From assembly GCA_017938695.1 (NCBI GenBank), contig JAGBBA010000037.1:1-33522 (forward strand): a stretch of 33,522 nucleotides of DNA, in the 5' to 3' direction. The notes below the pieces were generated by a model. It worked only from the letters and a program-made list of their open reading frames with translations, made no database searches and had not been told where the DNA came from. The translations under genes and the position numbers were made by a program. Source of the stretch: Clostridia bacterium (GTDB lineage: Bacteria; Bacillota; Clostridia; Christensenellales; Aristaeellaceae). Below, piece after piece: positions 13,521 through 22,839 of this stretch (its first letter is position 1; each line of letters begins with the position of its first letter).

Positions 13521-13994
13521 TTACAGCGCGCACACTGCCACGATCTCCTCGCCGCTGGTTTCGCCATTTTCCCGGAAACCAGCCGCGTGATACATGGCCT
13601 TGGCCACTGTGTTCTCTTTTTCGTAGGACAGCCAGCAATGCGTGGCCGGGCCACAGGGCCAGGTGCGCAGATACCGGAGGCATGCCTGCAGGGCCGCCTT
13701 GCCCAGCCCCTTCCCTTGATACCGCTGGTCGATCATAAACCGGCAGATCAGGTAATTGCCCCGGGCGATCTCCGGGTCGCCGTCCATGTAGTCGTAGCCG
13801 AACATCACAAAGCCCACCAGCGTATCATCGTCATACAGGCCGAAGGGCAGGGCCGCGTGACCGGATTCCCGGCTGGCAAAGGCCTCGATGATGCTGTAAC
13901 TGTTGCTGGCCACAAAGCTCTGCTGGTCGTCCCGCACGCTCAAGCGGGTAATGTCCCACACGTTGCTCAGATCCACCTTGCGCAGCCGGATCAT
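13521..13994 (-). CDS. GNAT-family N-acetyltransferase (BltD/spermidine acetyltransferase-like)
   Basis: This 157-residue protein has the GNAT acetyl-CoA signature in YLICRFMIDQRYQGKGLG (about residues 82-99) and the later ENTVAKAMYHAAGF. The N-terminus IRLRKVDLSNVWDITRLSV and the segment VGFVMFGYD resemble BltD-type spermine/spermidine acetyltransferases. The polyamine substrate is a guess from resemblance. The gene lies three bases after ribF on the minus strand and is probably the last gene of that operon, before the shared terminator. Confidence 0.75.
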   Translation of the reverse strand: MIRLRKVDLSNVWDITRLSVRDDQQSFVASNSYSIIEAFASRESGHAALPFGLYDDDTLVGFVMFGYDYMDGDPEIARGNYLICRFMIDQRYQGKGLGKAALQACLRYLRTWPCGPATHCWLSYEKENTVAKAMYHAAGFRENGETSGEEIVAVCAL

Positions 13995-13997
13995 GCC

Positions 13998-14915
13998 TCA
14001 CCGCATCCCTTCAAAATATTCCCGGGCTTCCTGGGCGTCACGGGTGATCTGCGCCTTCAGCTCATCCACGCTGGCGAAGCGTTTTTCCGCCCGCAGATAG
14101 CTGAGGAAGGACAGCCGCACCTTTTTCCCGTACAGGGACAAGCACTCATCCAGGGCGTAGGCTTCCACCGTCACGCTGCCCTCGGGCAGGGTGGGATGCC
14201 GCCCCACGTTCACCACCGCCGGATAAATGCTGTGCTCTACCTCCATCCAGCAGGCATATACACCAAAGGCAGGCAGTGCCTTGCCGTTGGGGATATCCAC
14301 ATTGGCCGTGGGATAGCCCATGGTGCGGCCGATGTGCTTGCCGTTCATCACCCGGCCAGACAGGGTGTAGCTGTGGCCCATCAGCCGGGTCGCCTCATGG
14401 ATGTTCCCCTGCTGCAACAGGCCCCGGATGCGGGTGGAGCTCACCGTTTCGCCGCCGATGATCACCTCGGGCACGATGGTCACGTCGAAGCCGTGGCTCT
14501 GGCCGTAGGCACGCAGCATGTCGCCGTTGCCTGCGCCCCGGCTGCCGAAGGTAAAGTTGAAGCCGCACACCACCTGCTGCGGCTGATATACACGCACCAG
14601 GTTCGCCATGAATGTTTCCGGCTCCTGACTGGCGATCTGCCGGTCAAAGGGCTGGATGCACAGGTTGTCCACACCGAAGTCCGCCATGATCCTTGCCCGT
14701 TCGGTAAGGGTGGTCAACAGCGGCGGGGCTTTTTCCGGGCGCAGCACCTGCATGGGATGGGGCTCAAAGGTGAGCACATTCAGCAGCAGGCCGGTCGCTT
14801 CGGCCAGCTCTACACCGGCCATCAGCAGGGCCTGATGCCCCCGGTGCACGCCGTCAAACATGCCCAGCACCAGCACACAGCTTTCTGTTTGCTGCGGATC
14901 TCGCAGGATCTGCAT
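13998..14915 (-). CDS. ribF: Bifunctional riboflavin kinase / FAD synthetase
   Basis: This 305-residue enzyme makes FMN from riboflavin, then FAD. The N-terminal nucleotidyltransferase has the signature GMFDGVHRGHQALL near residues 18-31. The C-terminal riboflavin kinase has GRTMGYPTANVDIPNG near residue 200. The start at 14915 follows AAAGGAGGGG. It lies 13 bases downstream of truB, its usual Firmicute neighbour. Length and motifs are complete. Confidence 0.95.
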   Translation of the reverse strand: MQILRDPQQTESCVLVLGMFDGVHRGHQALLMAGVELAEATGLLLNVLTFEPHPMQVLRPEKAPPLLTTLTERARIMADFGVDNLCIQPFDRQIASQEPETFMANLVRVYQPQQVVCGFNFTFGSRGAGNGDMLRAYGQSHGFDVTIVPEVIIGGETVSSTRIRGLLQQGNIHEATRLMGHSYTLSGRVMNGKHIGRTMGYPTANVDIPNGKALPAFGVYACWMEVEHSIYPAVVNVGRHPTLPEGSVTVEAYALDECLSLYGKKVRLSFLSYLRAEKRFASVDELKAQITRDAQEAREYFEGMR

Positions 14916-14928
14916 GTTGCCCCTCCTT

Positions 14929-15822
14929 TCAGCCTTCCGGCGCGATCTGCGCGCGCCACACCAGCATGTCGCCCTCCCGGGCAGCCATACCCCAGAATTG
15001 ATCATTCAAATACACCCGGGTCACCTGACCCTCGCTGAGCTCGTCGCCGCGCACCGCCTTCAGGGGCAGCTTGGCACCGTTTTCCACCAGCTTGCGGATG
15101 CGGTTGTCGGCGTCCACCCGGGGCAGATGCTGCAGGGGCATGTCCAGGGCCAGCAGATGCTCCGCCAGGGTGCCTTCTTCCTTGTGGGCGGCGGCTTCTT
15201 CCAGCGTCATGGCGGTATCCAGGCGGAACACGCCGCTCTGGCTGCGAAGCAGGAACCGCATGTGGGCCGGGCAGCCCACCAGCTCGCCCAGGTCGTTGCA
15301 AATAGAGCGGATGTACGTCCCTCTGCCGCAGCGGATGGTCATCAGTACGCCGTGCTCCGGCATTTCACCGTGCAGGTCGATGCTTTCCACATGCACCTGG
15401 CGCAGGGGGACTTCCACCGTTTCGCCCCGGCGGGCACGCTCGTACATGGCCACGCCATCCTGCTTGATGGCACTGTACATGCTGGGCCGCTGCCAGATAT
15501 CGCCGATGAGCTGGCGCGAAGCCGCTTGCACCTGCTCGTAGCTGGGGTAATTCTCCCCGGAGGCGATCACCTGCCCGGTGGCGTCCTGGGTGTCCGTAGC
15601 CACGCCAAAGGCGCACTCGGCCACGTATTCTTTTTCCTTGTCTACCAGATAATCAAAAAGCCGCGCGGCCTTGCCGATCATCACGGGCAGCACACCGGCG
15701 GCTTCCGGGTCCAGCGTACCGGCATGACCGACGCGCTTTTCCCCCGTCAGTCGCCGGACGTTGGCCACCACAGCAGCGGAGGTCATGCCCGGCGGCTTAA
15801 GGATATTCAAAAATCCGTTCAT
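14929..15822 (-). CDS. truB: tRNA pseudouridine(55) synthase
   Basis: This 297-residue enzyme forms pseudouridine 55 in the T loop of tRNAs. It has NILKPPGMTS at the start and the catalytic motif GHAGTLDPEAAGVL near residues 32-45, with Asp as nucleophile. RGTYIRSICNDLG and the C-terminal PUA-like part (residues about 235-297) complete the family pattern. The start overlaps the nrnA stop as ATGA. Confidence 0.96.
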   Translation of the reverse strand: MNGFLNILKPPGMTSAAVVANVRRLTGEKRVGHAGTLDPEAAGVLPVMIGKAARLFDYLVDKEKEYVAECAFGVATDTQDATGQVIASGENYPSYEQVQAASRQLIGDIWQRPSMYSAIKQDGVAMYERARRGETVEVPLRQVHVESIDLHGEMPEHGVLMTIRCGRGTYIRSICNDLGELVGCPAHMRFLLRSQSGVFRLDTAMTLEEAAAHKEEGTLAEHLLALDMPLQHLPRVDADNRIRKLVENGAKLPLKAVRGDELSEGQVTRVYLNDQFWGMAAREGDMLVWRAQIAPEG

Positions 15823-16784
15823 TCAATGCACCTTTTCATTGCGTCCAGCACGCGGGCCATGGCAGCCTCCAGGGGGCCCTCCAGCGTGCAGCCGGAAGCC
15901 TGGGCATGACCGCCGCCGCCGAAGCTGCGGGCGATCTCGTCCACCCGGTCAGGGGCCACGGCACGCAGGGCCAGCTTGATGCTTCCATCAGCATTCTCCC
16001 GGCCCAGGACAGCCAGGCGCACGCCGGGGATCTCCAGGCCGTAATTCACAATGGCGTCGGCATGCTCGGGCAGTGCGCCGCAATCCAGAAAATCCTGATA
16101 GGTCAGCTGCATGGTGGTCACGCACTCGCCAGCATGGAACTGCAGGCTGTTCAGCGCCCGGCCCAGCAGCTTCACATGGGGCTTCTGCTTCTGGCGGAAC
16201 AGAACGCGGTTCATTTCATCCAGGGGCAAGCCGCACTCCATCAATTCGCTCATCACGCGGAAGGTTTCCGCGTTGGTGCTGCGGAAGGCAAAGTTCCCCG
16301 TATCGGTGGAAATGGCCGCGTACAGGCACATGGCGATGTCCTTGTCCAGGGCCACGCCCAGCACATCCAGCTGCTCCTTGATCAGCAGCGCCGTGGCCGG
16401 AGCCTCGGCATCCACGCTGTTGACCTCCATCTCGCAGGGGTTGGTGCCGTGGTGGTCGATCTGCGCGGTGCGCTTGGCCTGCTTCAGCAAAGCGGCGCAC
16501 TCGCCCATGCGGCTGATGTCGGAGATATCCACGCAGATCAGCAGGTCGAACTGCTCCTCTGCTGCGGTACGGAACTCACGCACGCCCTTGAGCATCAACA
16601 GGGTGTCCGGGATCTTGTGCTGGCAGAACACTTCCACCTGCTTGCCCAGCTTTTCCAGGCCCAGCTTCAGGGCCAGCACGCTGCCCACGGTGTCCCCGTC
16701 GGGGTTCACATGGCTGCACAGAGCGATAGTCTGCGCGTCATGGATCAGCTGCGCGATCTCACTGGGCTTCCGGGTCAGTTCCAT
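15819..16784 (-). CDS. nrnA: DHH-family oligoribonuclease / pAp phosphatase
   Basis: This 321-residue protein carries the DHH family motifs: HVNPDGDTVGS near residue 25, VDISD, QIDHHG near residue 110, and the DHHA1 ending GGGGHAQASGC. Enzymes of this type degrade short RNAs to mononucleotides and dephosphorylate pAp. It lies between rbfA and truB, a conserved Firmicute order. Its start overlaps rbfA by 26 bases, so it is translationally coupled. Confidence 0.93.
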   Translation of the reverse strand: MELTRKPSEIAQLIHDAQTIALCSHVNPDGDTVGSVLALKLGLEKLGKQVEVFCQHKIPDTLLMLKGVREFRTAAEEQFDLLICVDISDISRMGECAALLKQAKRTAQIDHHGTNPCEMEVNSVDAEAPATALLIKEQLDVLGVALDKDIAMCLYAAISTDTGNFAFRSTNAETFRVMSELMECGLPLDEMNRVLFRQKQKPHVKLLGRALNSLQFHAGECVTTMQLTYQDFLDCGALPEHADAIVNYGLEIPGVRLAVLGRENADGSIKLALRAVAPDRVDEIARSFGGGGHAQASGCTLEGPLEAAMARVLDAMKRCIE

Positions 16785-17148
16785 GGCCAGTCATCCCTTC
16801 CGTTTTCTGTACATCGGCCAGCACCTTGGCGATATGCACGCCATAGGCAATGTTTTCATCCTTCACGAAGGAGAGCTCCGGGCTCTGGCGGATCACAATG
16901 CCCCGGGCCAGCTCGCGGCGGATATACCCGGCCGCGCTCTTCAGGGCCTTAAGCAAATCGTCGCGCTTGTCATCCTCCAGCACGGACACATAGATCTTGG
17001 CAAACCGCAGGTCGCGGGTCACCTCGGCCCGGGTTACAGAAAACGTGCCGGAAATGCGCGGATCGTTCAGTTCCTCGCGGATAATGCGGTCCACCTCGCG
17101 GCGAACCTCTTCAGAAATGCGGTCAATACGCTGATAACTGCTACTCAT
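16759..17148 (-). CDS. rbfA: Ribosome-binding factor A
   Basis: This 129-residue protein matures the 30S subunit. It has RIDRISEEVRREVDRIIREE at the start, NDPRISGTFSVTRAEVTRDL, and the KH-like core with AKIYVSVLEDD and ELSFVKDENI. GAGGTG lies five bases before the start at 17148. The gene usually follows infB directly, but here 416 bases of repeat DNA separate them. Both remain on the minus strand, so co-transcription through the repeat is likely unless it terminates. Confidence 0.94.
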   Translation of the reverse strand: MSSSYQRIDRISEEVRREVDRIIREELNDPRISGTFSVTRAEVTRDLRFAKIYVSVLEDDKRDDLLKALKSAAGYIRRELARGIVIRQSPELSFVKDENIAYGVHIAKVLADVQKTEGMTGHGTDPEAQ

Positions 17149-17158
17149 ATTACACCTC

Positions 17159-17562
17159 GCGCCAGGGCTCTGCCCTGGACCCGGCAGAGGCTCCGCCTCT
17201 GCACTCCGCTTAAGGGACTTTGTCCCTTAAGAATCCCTTTCGGCGATGGGCTTGTCCGCGCTTGCGAACGGGCTTCGCCTGTTACTTGGAACATTCATGA
17301 TACCCGTAACGCCCTGAAGCAGCTTGCCCCAGGGCGTTGATAACGGAAACATAAGCCCCTTCCTCCGCGTCGCGGCGCATCCGTTATGCGCCGTGACCCC
17401 TTATCGGCGATAACCCACCTGGGCATCCCCGAACGGGAGTCCAGAGGGCCGAACGGCCCTTTGGCAGGGTTTCCAAAGGGGCAGAGCCCCTTTGGTCAGG
17501 GAGTCCAGAGGGGCTGAAAGCCACTCTGGCGGGGTTTCCAAAGGGGCAGAGCCCCTTTGGCC
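17159..17562. repeat. Dispersed hairpin-array repeat, copy B (two inverted arrays)
   Basis: This fills the whole gap between infB and rbfA. A plus-oriented array starts at 17162 with CCAGGGCTCTGCCCTGG, then GCAGAGGC/GCCTCTGC (17184-17202), then CTTAAGGGAC/GTCCCTTAAG (17209-17231), AATCCC and TTTCGGCGATGGGC. A minus-oriented array starts at the infB stop with four CCARAGGG/CCCTYTGG hairpins (17562 down to about 17440), then GTTCGGGGATGCCC and the end module GGTCACGGCGCAT through CCGCGACGCGGAGG (17398-17361). A further hairpin ACGCCCTG/CAGGGCGT lies between. The minus array follows infB in coding orientation; the plus array opposes the operon. Confidence 0.85.
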
Positions 17563-17564
17563 CC

Positions 17565-20480
17565 TTACCGGGGAATTTCTTCCATGATGAAGCACTCGAC
17601 GATATCGCCTTCCTTGATGTCGTTGTGACCCTCAAGGGACATACCGCACTCGAAGCCTTCCTTCATTTCCTTGACGTCTTCCTTCAGGTGGCGCAGGCTG
17701 GACAGCTTGCCCTCGAAGACGACCACGTTGTCGCGCAGCAGGCGAACCTGAGCGTTACGCTGCACCTTGCCATCCTGCACATAGCAGCCGGCGATGATGC
17801 CAGCACCGGTGATCTTGAACACGTTGCGGACCTCGGCGTGGCCCAGCAGCACTTCCTTGTACTCGGGCTCCAAGAGGCCCTTCATGGCCTTCTCCATGTC
17901 CTCGATGGCCTTGTAGATGATGGTGTACAGGCGCACATCCACCTTTTCCTTCTCGGCGGCCTCGCGGGCGGAGGCATCGGGGCGCACGTTGAAGCCAATG
18001 ATGATGGCATTGAACGCGCTGGCCAGGTTCACGTCGTCCTTGGTAACGGCACCGGCACCGGAGTGCAGCACACGCACCTTCACTTCGTCGTTGGTCAGCT
18101 TGAGCATGGCCTGCTTCACAGCTTCCACAGAGCCCTGCACGTCGGCCTTGATGATCAGGTTCAGGGTCACGGTCTTGCCTTCCTCCAGGCTGGAGAAGAG
18201 ATTTTCCATGCTCATCTTGGCGGCGGTGGCTTCGCGGGAGGCACGCAGCTTCTCGCGGCGTTCGTCGGCCACCTTACGGGACAGGTGATCGTCACCCACG
18301 GCGATCATCTCATCGCCAGCGGAGGGCACTTCGTCGAAGCCCATGATCTCCACAGGCATGGAGGGGCCGGCGGACTGCACCTTCTCGCCACGGTCATTGA
18401 TCAGCGCACGGACGCGGCCAGCCGCCAGGCCGGCGATGATGTTGTCGCCCACATGCAGGGTACCGTTCTGCAGAAGCACGGTAGCCAGGGGGCCGCGGGC
18501 CTTGTCCAGCTTGGCCTCGACGATAACGCCCTTGGCCAGACGATTGGGATTGGCGCGCAGCTCCAGCATTTCGGCCTGCATGAGGATCATTTCCAGCAGT
18601 TCATCCACGCCGTCGCCGGTCAGGGCAGACACGGGCACGCAGATGGTATCGCCGCCCCAGTCTTCGCAGACGATGCCGTAGTTGGTCAGGTCCTGCTTCA
18701 CACGCTCGGGGTTGGCGGTGGGCTTATCCATCTTGTTGATGGCAACGATCACCGGCACCTCGGCAGCCTTGGCATGGTTGATGGATTCCACGGTCTGGGG
18801 CATGACGGAGTCGTCAGCCGCAACGACCAGCACAGCGATATCGGTGGCCTGGGTGCCGCGGGCACGCATGGCAGTGAAGGCCTCGTGGCCGGGGGTATCC
18901 AGGAAGGTAATGGCCTGGCCGTCCACATCCACGGTGTAGGCACCGATGTGCTGGGTGATGCCGCCCGCCTCGCCAGCGGTGACGCGGCTGGAACGGATGT
19001 AGTCCAGAAGGCTGGTCTTGCCGTGGTCGACGTGGCCCATGATGGTAACCACCGGAGGACGGGGCTGCAGGTTTTCTTCGGTATCGTCGAAGTCCTCGGC
19101 CACCAGGGCGTCCTCAGCGGTCTGCTCAGCCTTGCGCTCCAGGGTGATCTCGAAGTCGGAGCACACCAGCTGGGCGGTATCGAAGTCGATCTCGCTGTTG
19201 ATGGTGGCCATGTTGCCCAGCAGGAACAGCTTCTTGATGATCTCGCCGGAGGTCTTGCCGATCTTCTCGCACAGGTCGCGCACGACAATGGTATCGCCAG
19301 CCATGTAGGCAGTCTCGATCTTGATGGGAGCCATCATCTGCTGGGCAGAGGGCTTCTTCACGCGGGAGCGCTTGCCGCCGCGGATCACATCATCATCGTA
19401 GCCGTTGAAATTGTTGCGGGCCTCCTGCTTACGGTTGCGGGTGACACGCTCGGGATCGTGCTGGCGCACGTAGTTCTTCTTGTTGGGATCGTAGTTGGAA
19501 ACGCGCTCCTTCTCCATGGGGGGAGCCAGCTCCGGGCCCTTGCTGCGGGACATGCCGCCCTGGGGACGGCCGCCGCCCATACCGGGCCGGGGCGCACCGC
19601 CGGGCGCGGGACGCTGGCCGAAGCCGCCCTGGCCGGGTGCACCGGCAGGACGCTGGGCAAAGCTGCCCTGGGGACGAGCCGCACCACCCTGGGCAGGACG
19701 GCCAAACTGGCCCTGCTGACCCTGGGGATTAGCAGGACGGCCATAGGGGCCCTGAGGATTGGCCGGACGGCCGTAGGGGCCCTGGGGATTGGCGGGGCGT
19801 CCATAGGGGCCCTGCTGACCCTGGGGGTTGGCAGGACGGCCATAGGGGCCCTGGGGATTCGCCGGACGACCGTAGGGGCCGGCGGGACGGGCACCCTGCT
19901 GACCCTGACCCTGCTGCACAGGACGGGCAGGCTGGGGCGCACGGATCACGTTGGGAGCCAGGCCCACGGGCTTGGCAGGCTGAGCCTGCTGGCCGGGACG
20001 GCTGATGATCTGGCCGATGGCAGGTTTCTTGGGCTCGCTGGCCTTGGCGGCAGCGGCCTTGACCTTCTCCTCGGCAGCCTTGGCGGCGGCAGCTTCAGCA
20101 GCAGCCTTTTCCTCGGCGGCCTTGGCAGCAGCGGCTTCAGCAGCAGCCTTCTCCTGGGCAGCCTTGGCAGCGGCAGCTTCAGCAGCGGCCTTCTCCTCGG
20201 CAGCCTTGGCAGCAGCGGCCTCAGCAGCAGCGATTTGCGCCTTGTCCTCATCGTCCAGCATGGTAAATGCCTTGGAATGGGAGGCGATGGCCTTCTGCTG
20301 CTCCTCGCGGCGCAGCTGGGCAGCAGCCTCCTCCTTTTCGCGCTGGAAGCGGTTCTCCAGCTTTTTCAGGGACTGCACAAGGCTGTCTGCGCCCTTGCGC
20401 ACGCGAGTCGCGTCGCTCAGCACTTTCTGAGCGTCAACGGCCAGTTCCTTCGTAGCACCTTTACTCTTCACATTCGTCAT
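17565..20480 (-). CDS. infB: Translation initiation factor IF-2
   Basis: This 971-residue GTPase places initiator tRNA on the 30S subunit. The GTPase domain begins near residue 480 with GHVDHGKTS (G1), then [15 protein letters not shown] (G3), NKMDKP (G4) and SALTG (G5). The IF-2 C-terminal domains follow, ending FIMEEIPR. The N-terminal 400 residues are low-complexity: alanine-rich [14 protein letters not shown]-type helices, then about five copies of [10 protein letters not shown] near residues 200-250 and other G/P/Q-rich sequence. The start at 20480 is chosen because it overlaps the upstream stop as ATGA. A hairpin-array repeat begins immediately after its stop codon. Confidence 0.96.
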   Translation of the reverse strand: MTNVKSKGATKELAVDAQKVLSDATRVRKGADSLVQSLKKLENRFQREKEEAAAQLRREEQQKAIASHSKAFTMLDDEDKAQIAAAEAAAAKAAEEKAAAEAAAAKAAQEKAAAEAAAAKAAEEKAAAEAAAAKAAEEKVKAAAAKASEPKKPAIGQIISRPGQQAQPAKPVGLAPNVIRAPQPARPVQQGQGQQGARPAGPYGRPANPQGPYGRPANPQGQQGPYGRPANPQGPYGRPANPQGPYGRPANPQGQQGQFGRPAQGGAARPQGSFAQRPAGAPGQGGFGQRPAPGGAPRPGMGGGRPQGGMSRSKGPELAPPMEKERVSNYDPNKKNYVRQHDPERVTRNRKQEARNNFNGYDDDVIRGGKRSRVKKPSAQQMMAPIKIETAYMAGDTIVVRDLCEKIGKTSGEIIKKLFLLGNMATINSEIDFDTAQLVCSDFEITLERKAEQTAEDALVAEDFDDTEENLQPRPPVVTIMGHVDHGKTSLLDYIRSSRVTAGEAGGITQHIGAYTVDVDGQAITFLDTPGHEAFTAMRARGTQATDIAVLVVAADDSVMPQTVESINHAKAAEVPVIVAINKMDKPTANPERVKQDLTNYGIVCEDWGGDTICVPVSALTGDGVDELLEMILMQAEMLELRANPNRLAKGVIVEAKLDKARGPLATVLLQNGTLHVGDNIIAGLAAGRVRALINDRGEKVQSAGPSMPVEIMGFDEVPSAGDEMIAVGDDHLSRKVADERREKLRASREATAAKMSMENLFSSLEEGKTVTLNLIIKADVQGSVEAVKQAMLKLTNDEVKVRVLHSGAGAVTKDDVNLASAFNAIIIGFNVRPDASAREAAEKEKVDVRLYTIIYKAIEDMEKAMKGLLEPEYKEVLLGHAEVRNVFKITGAGIIAGCYVQDGKVQRNAQVRLLRDNVVVFEGKLSSLRHLKEDVKEMKEGFECGMSLEGHNDIKEGDIVECFIMEEIPR

Positions 20481-20824
20481 TCGACGCTTGCACCCCCGCA
20501 ATTATTTGCCGATTGTATTGGGTCTGCTGCTTGAAGCAGCCTGGTGATCTGCTGGGCCAGCCCGCCCTTGAGGACCGCCATGGCCATTCCGGGCCGTGAG
20601 GTGGCTTCCAGCAGCATGCCTTCGGGTATGATTCCCAACGTTGCGCCCGCATTGGTGCAAGCGTCGTGGTACTTCTTTTTGGTGGCGGGCGATGCGCCGC
20701 TGTCCAGCAGCAGCACCCCGCAGTTACCGGAGCGGATGGTCTTCAGGCAGCCATCCTCGCCGAACACTGCCTGCCTTGCCCGCACGGTGAGGCCCATCAT
20801 GCCCCGCAGCTTCTGTTCATCCAA
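20477..20824 (-). CDS. ylxQ: L7Ae-family ribosomal / K-turn-binding protein YlxQ
   Basis: This 115-residue protein has the L7Ae/L30e fold pattern: [16 protein letters not shown], then [19 protein letters not shown] and [13 protein letters not shown]. Family members bind kink-turn RNA. It lies between ylxR and infB, as in most Firmicutes, and overlaps both (by 8 bases with ylxR and 4 with infB). A role in ribosome or RNase P-related RNA binding is inferred from family. Confidence 0.88.
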   Translation of the reverse strand: MDEQKLRGMMGLTVRARQAVFGEDGCLKTIRSGNCGVLLLDSGASPATKKKYHDACTNAGATLGIIPEGMLLEATSRPGMAMAVLKGGLAQQITRLLQAADPIQSANNCGGASVE

Positions 20825-21113
20825 GCGCGTCTTCGCCTCCGTCAGTCGGAAGCGCGGCGATGGTTGCCTGGAGCTGCTGAGCGACCTCCTCGGTCAGCTG
20901 CACCTCCAGCTGGCGCTCCAGCTGCTTTTGCTTGATGGCCCGCTTGAGGCACTCTTCGCTGCGGCACACATAGGCACCGCGCCCGGGCTTTTTGCCCACG
21001 GGATCCAGGGATACCGTCCCGTCAGGGGCGCGCACCACACGGATCAATTCCCGTTTGGGCTTCATCTCCCGGCAGCCCACGCACATGCGCATGGGCACCT
21101 TCTTCGGCTTCAT
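20817..21113 (-). CDS. ylxR: YlxR-family RNA-binding protein (RnpM-type)
   Basis: This 98-residue protein has the family signature: RMCVGCREMKPKRELIRVV near the start and GKKPGRGAYVCRSEECL near residues 41-57. YlxR (RnpM) of B. subtilis binds RNase P RNA and modulates its activity; the same role is inferred. It lies 24 bases after nusA and overlaps ylxQ, in the conserved order. Confidence 0.92.
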   Translation of the reverse strand: MKPKKVPMRMCVGCREMKPKRELIRVVRAPDGTVSLDPVGKKPGRGAYVCRSEECLKRAIKQKQLERQLEVQLTEEVAQQLQATIAALPTDGGEDALG

Positions 21114-21137
21114 GGGCGAACCTCCCTCTCCTGCGCC

Positions 21138-22301
21138 TTACAGCGTATCGTCGTCCCCGGCGATGTCCACCATGGGGAACGCATCAAAGGGTTCGTCGTC
21201 CATCACCGGCAGGTCGATGTCAGCATCCACCATGTCGGTCATTTCAGCCGCCTGGGACTGGGACTTGATGTCGATCTTCCATCCGGTGAGCTTGGCAGCC
21301 AGGCGGGCGTTTTGGCCCTCCTTGCCGATGGCCAGGGACAGCTGATTGTCCGGCACGATCACGCGGCAGGCCTTTTCGTTTTCAGCCACGAACACGCTCA
21401 GCACATGAGCGGGGTTCAGGGCGTTGGCCACAAACTCGGCAGGGTCGCTGGACCACTTGATGATGTCGATCTTCTCGCCCTTGAGCTCGTTCACCACGCG
21501 GTCAACGCGGCTGCCGCGCTGGCCTACGCAGGCACCCACGGGATCGATCATCATGTCGGAGGAGTGCACGGCCATCTTGGTGCGGCTGCCAGCCTCGCGG
21601 GCGATGGACTTGATGGTCACCACGCCGCCGGCGATCTCGGGCACTTCCATCTCGAACAGGCGCTTGACCAGGTTGGGATGGATGCGGCTCACGCGCACCT
21701 GGGGACCGCGGGGGCCCACAGGGCCTGCACGGTGCACTTCCAGCACGTAGACCTTCACATGGTCGTCGTCATGCAGCACTTCGCCGGGCATCATTTCGTT
21801 CTGCTCCAGCACGCCTTCGGTGCGGCCCAGCTCCACATACACGGCCTTGGGCTCCACACGCTGCACGATGGCGGTGAGGATCTCGCTTTCCTTCTCGATG
21901 TACTCGTCGTAGATCTTGCCGCGCTCAGCCTCGCGGATGCGCTGCATGATCACCTGCTTGGCGGTCTGGGCCGCCACGCGCAGGAAGCCGTTGGGGGTCA
22001 CATCCACCTCGGCGATGTCGCCCATCTGGTAGGTGGAGGAGATCTTGCTGGCCTCTTCCAGGGTGATCTGGCTGCCGGGCTCCTCGACCTCTTCCACGAT
22101 CAGCTTGCGGGCGAACACCTGGGCTGCGCCAGTCTGACGGCTGACGGTCACGGCCAGGTTGGTGGGCACCACCGCGCCCTTGGGCAGGTTCTTGCGATAA
22201 GCAGCCTTCAGGGCTTCTTCGATGGTGGAGAACAGCATCTCCTCGCTGATCTCTTTTTCTTTGGCTAATGCCTTGATTGCTTCGATAATTTCGGATTTCA
22301 T
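21138..22301 (-). CDS. nusA: Transcription termination/antitermination factor NusA
   Basis: This 387-residue protein binds RNA polymerase and nascent RNA to affect pausing, termination and antitermination. The N-terminal domain starts KSEIIEAIKALAKEK. An S1 domain follows (about 130-200), then KH1 and KH2 with RIHPNLVKRLFEMEVPEI, DPVGACVGQRGSRVDRVV and QLSLAIGKEGQNARLAAKL. The start at 22301 follows GGAAGGCGG. NusA commonly controls its own operon, so the structured leader upstream of rimP is a natural target. Confidence 0.96.
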   Translation of the reverse strand: MKSEIIEAIKALAKEKEISEEMLFSTIEEALKAAYRKNLPKGAVVPTNLAVTVSRQTGAAQVFARKLIVEEVEEPGSQITLEEASKISSTYQMGDIAEVDVTPNGFLRVAAQTAKQVIMQRIREAERGKIYDEYIEKESEILTAIVQRVEPKAVYVELGRTEGVLEQNEMMPGEVLHDDDHVKVYVLEVHRAGPVGPRGPQVRVSRIHPNLVKRLFEMEVPEIAGGVVTIKSIAREAGSRTKMAVHSSDMMIDPVGACVGQRGSRVDRVVNELKGEKIDIIKWSSDPAEFVANALNPAHVLSVFVAENEKACRVIVPDNQLSLAIGKEGQNARLAAKLTGWKIDIKSQSQAAEMTDMVDADIDLPVMDDEPFDAFPMVDIAGDDDTL

Positions 22302-22338
22302 GATATTACCGCCTTCCACTGCGTATTGTATGCGCGGC

Positions 22339-22818
22339 TTATTCGGACAAGTCCACGCTTTCGACACCATCCATATCCACCACGGGCTTCACCAGGGCGC
22401 AGGCCTTGCGGGCCAGGCGCACTTCGCCGGCAGGGGTATCCAGCACGATCTCCTCTTTGGAGAAGTCCTGCAGGAAGCCGGTCAGCTGCTTGGTTCCGTC
22501 CATGGCTTTGAACAGGTGAACCTCCACCTCTGTGCCGATGGCCCGTTCAAAATCGCGGTCCTTTTTCAGGGGGCGGTCCACACCGGGCGAGGACACCTCC
22601 AGGAAGTCGTAATCGTAGGCTTCCAGCTGGGGCTGGATGGCCCGGTGATAGGCTTCGCAGTCGTTGAGGGTGATGCCTTCGGGCTTGTCGATGTAGATGC
22701 GCAGATATTTGTCCGCGCCCTCTTTGTCCAGGCTCACCTCCACCAGTTCATAGCCCAGCTGATCCGCCAGCCGCTGGCATTTCGGCGTTACGATGGACGT
22801 GAGTTCTGCTTTCGGCAT
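22339..22818 (-). CDS. rimP: Ribosome maturation factor RimP
   Basis: This 159-residue protein acts in 30S maturation. Its pattern includes GYELVEVSLDKEGADKYLRI, YHRAIQPQLEAYD and the signature DYDFLEVSSPGVDRPLKKDRD. The start at 22818 is preferred: the alternative at 22839 lies before the GAGGTG ribosome site. It is the first gene of the nusA-infB operon, about 230 bases downstream of the promoter. Confidence 0.93.
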   Translation of the reverse strand: MPKAELTSIVTPKCQRLADQLGYELVEVSLDKEGADKYLRIYIDKPEGITLNDCEAYHRAIQPQLEAYDYDFLEVSSPGVDRPLKKDRDFERAIGTEVEVHLFKAMDGTKQLTGFLQDFSKEEIVLDTPAGEVRLARKACALVKPVVDMDGVESVDLSE

Positions 22819-22839
22819 AGGGGTTGATTCACCTCGCAT

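Noticed and set aside
19690-19890. Regular 30-bp repeats as a possible CRISPR array
   Set aside because: The repeats are contiguous, in frame and encode [10 protein letters not shown] inside IF-2; there are no spacers. The 21-bp repeats at 11624-12043 are rejected for the same reason.
17625-20534. A 969-codon open frame on the plus strand opposite infB
   Set aside because: It mirrors IF-2 exactly, is dominated by Gly, Leu and His, and matches no family. IF-2 motifs on the minus strand are unambiguous.
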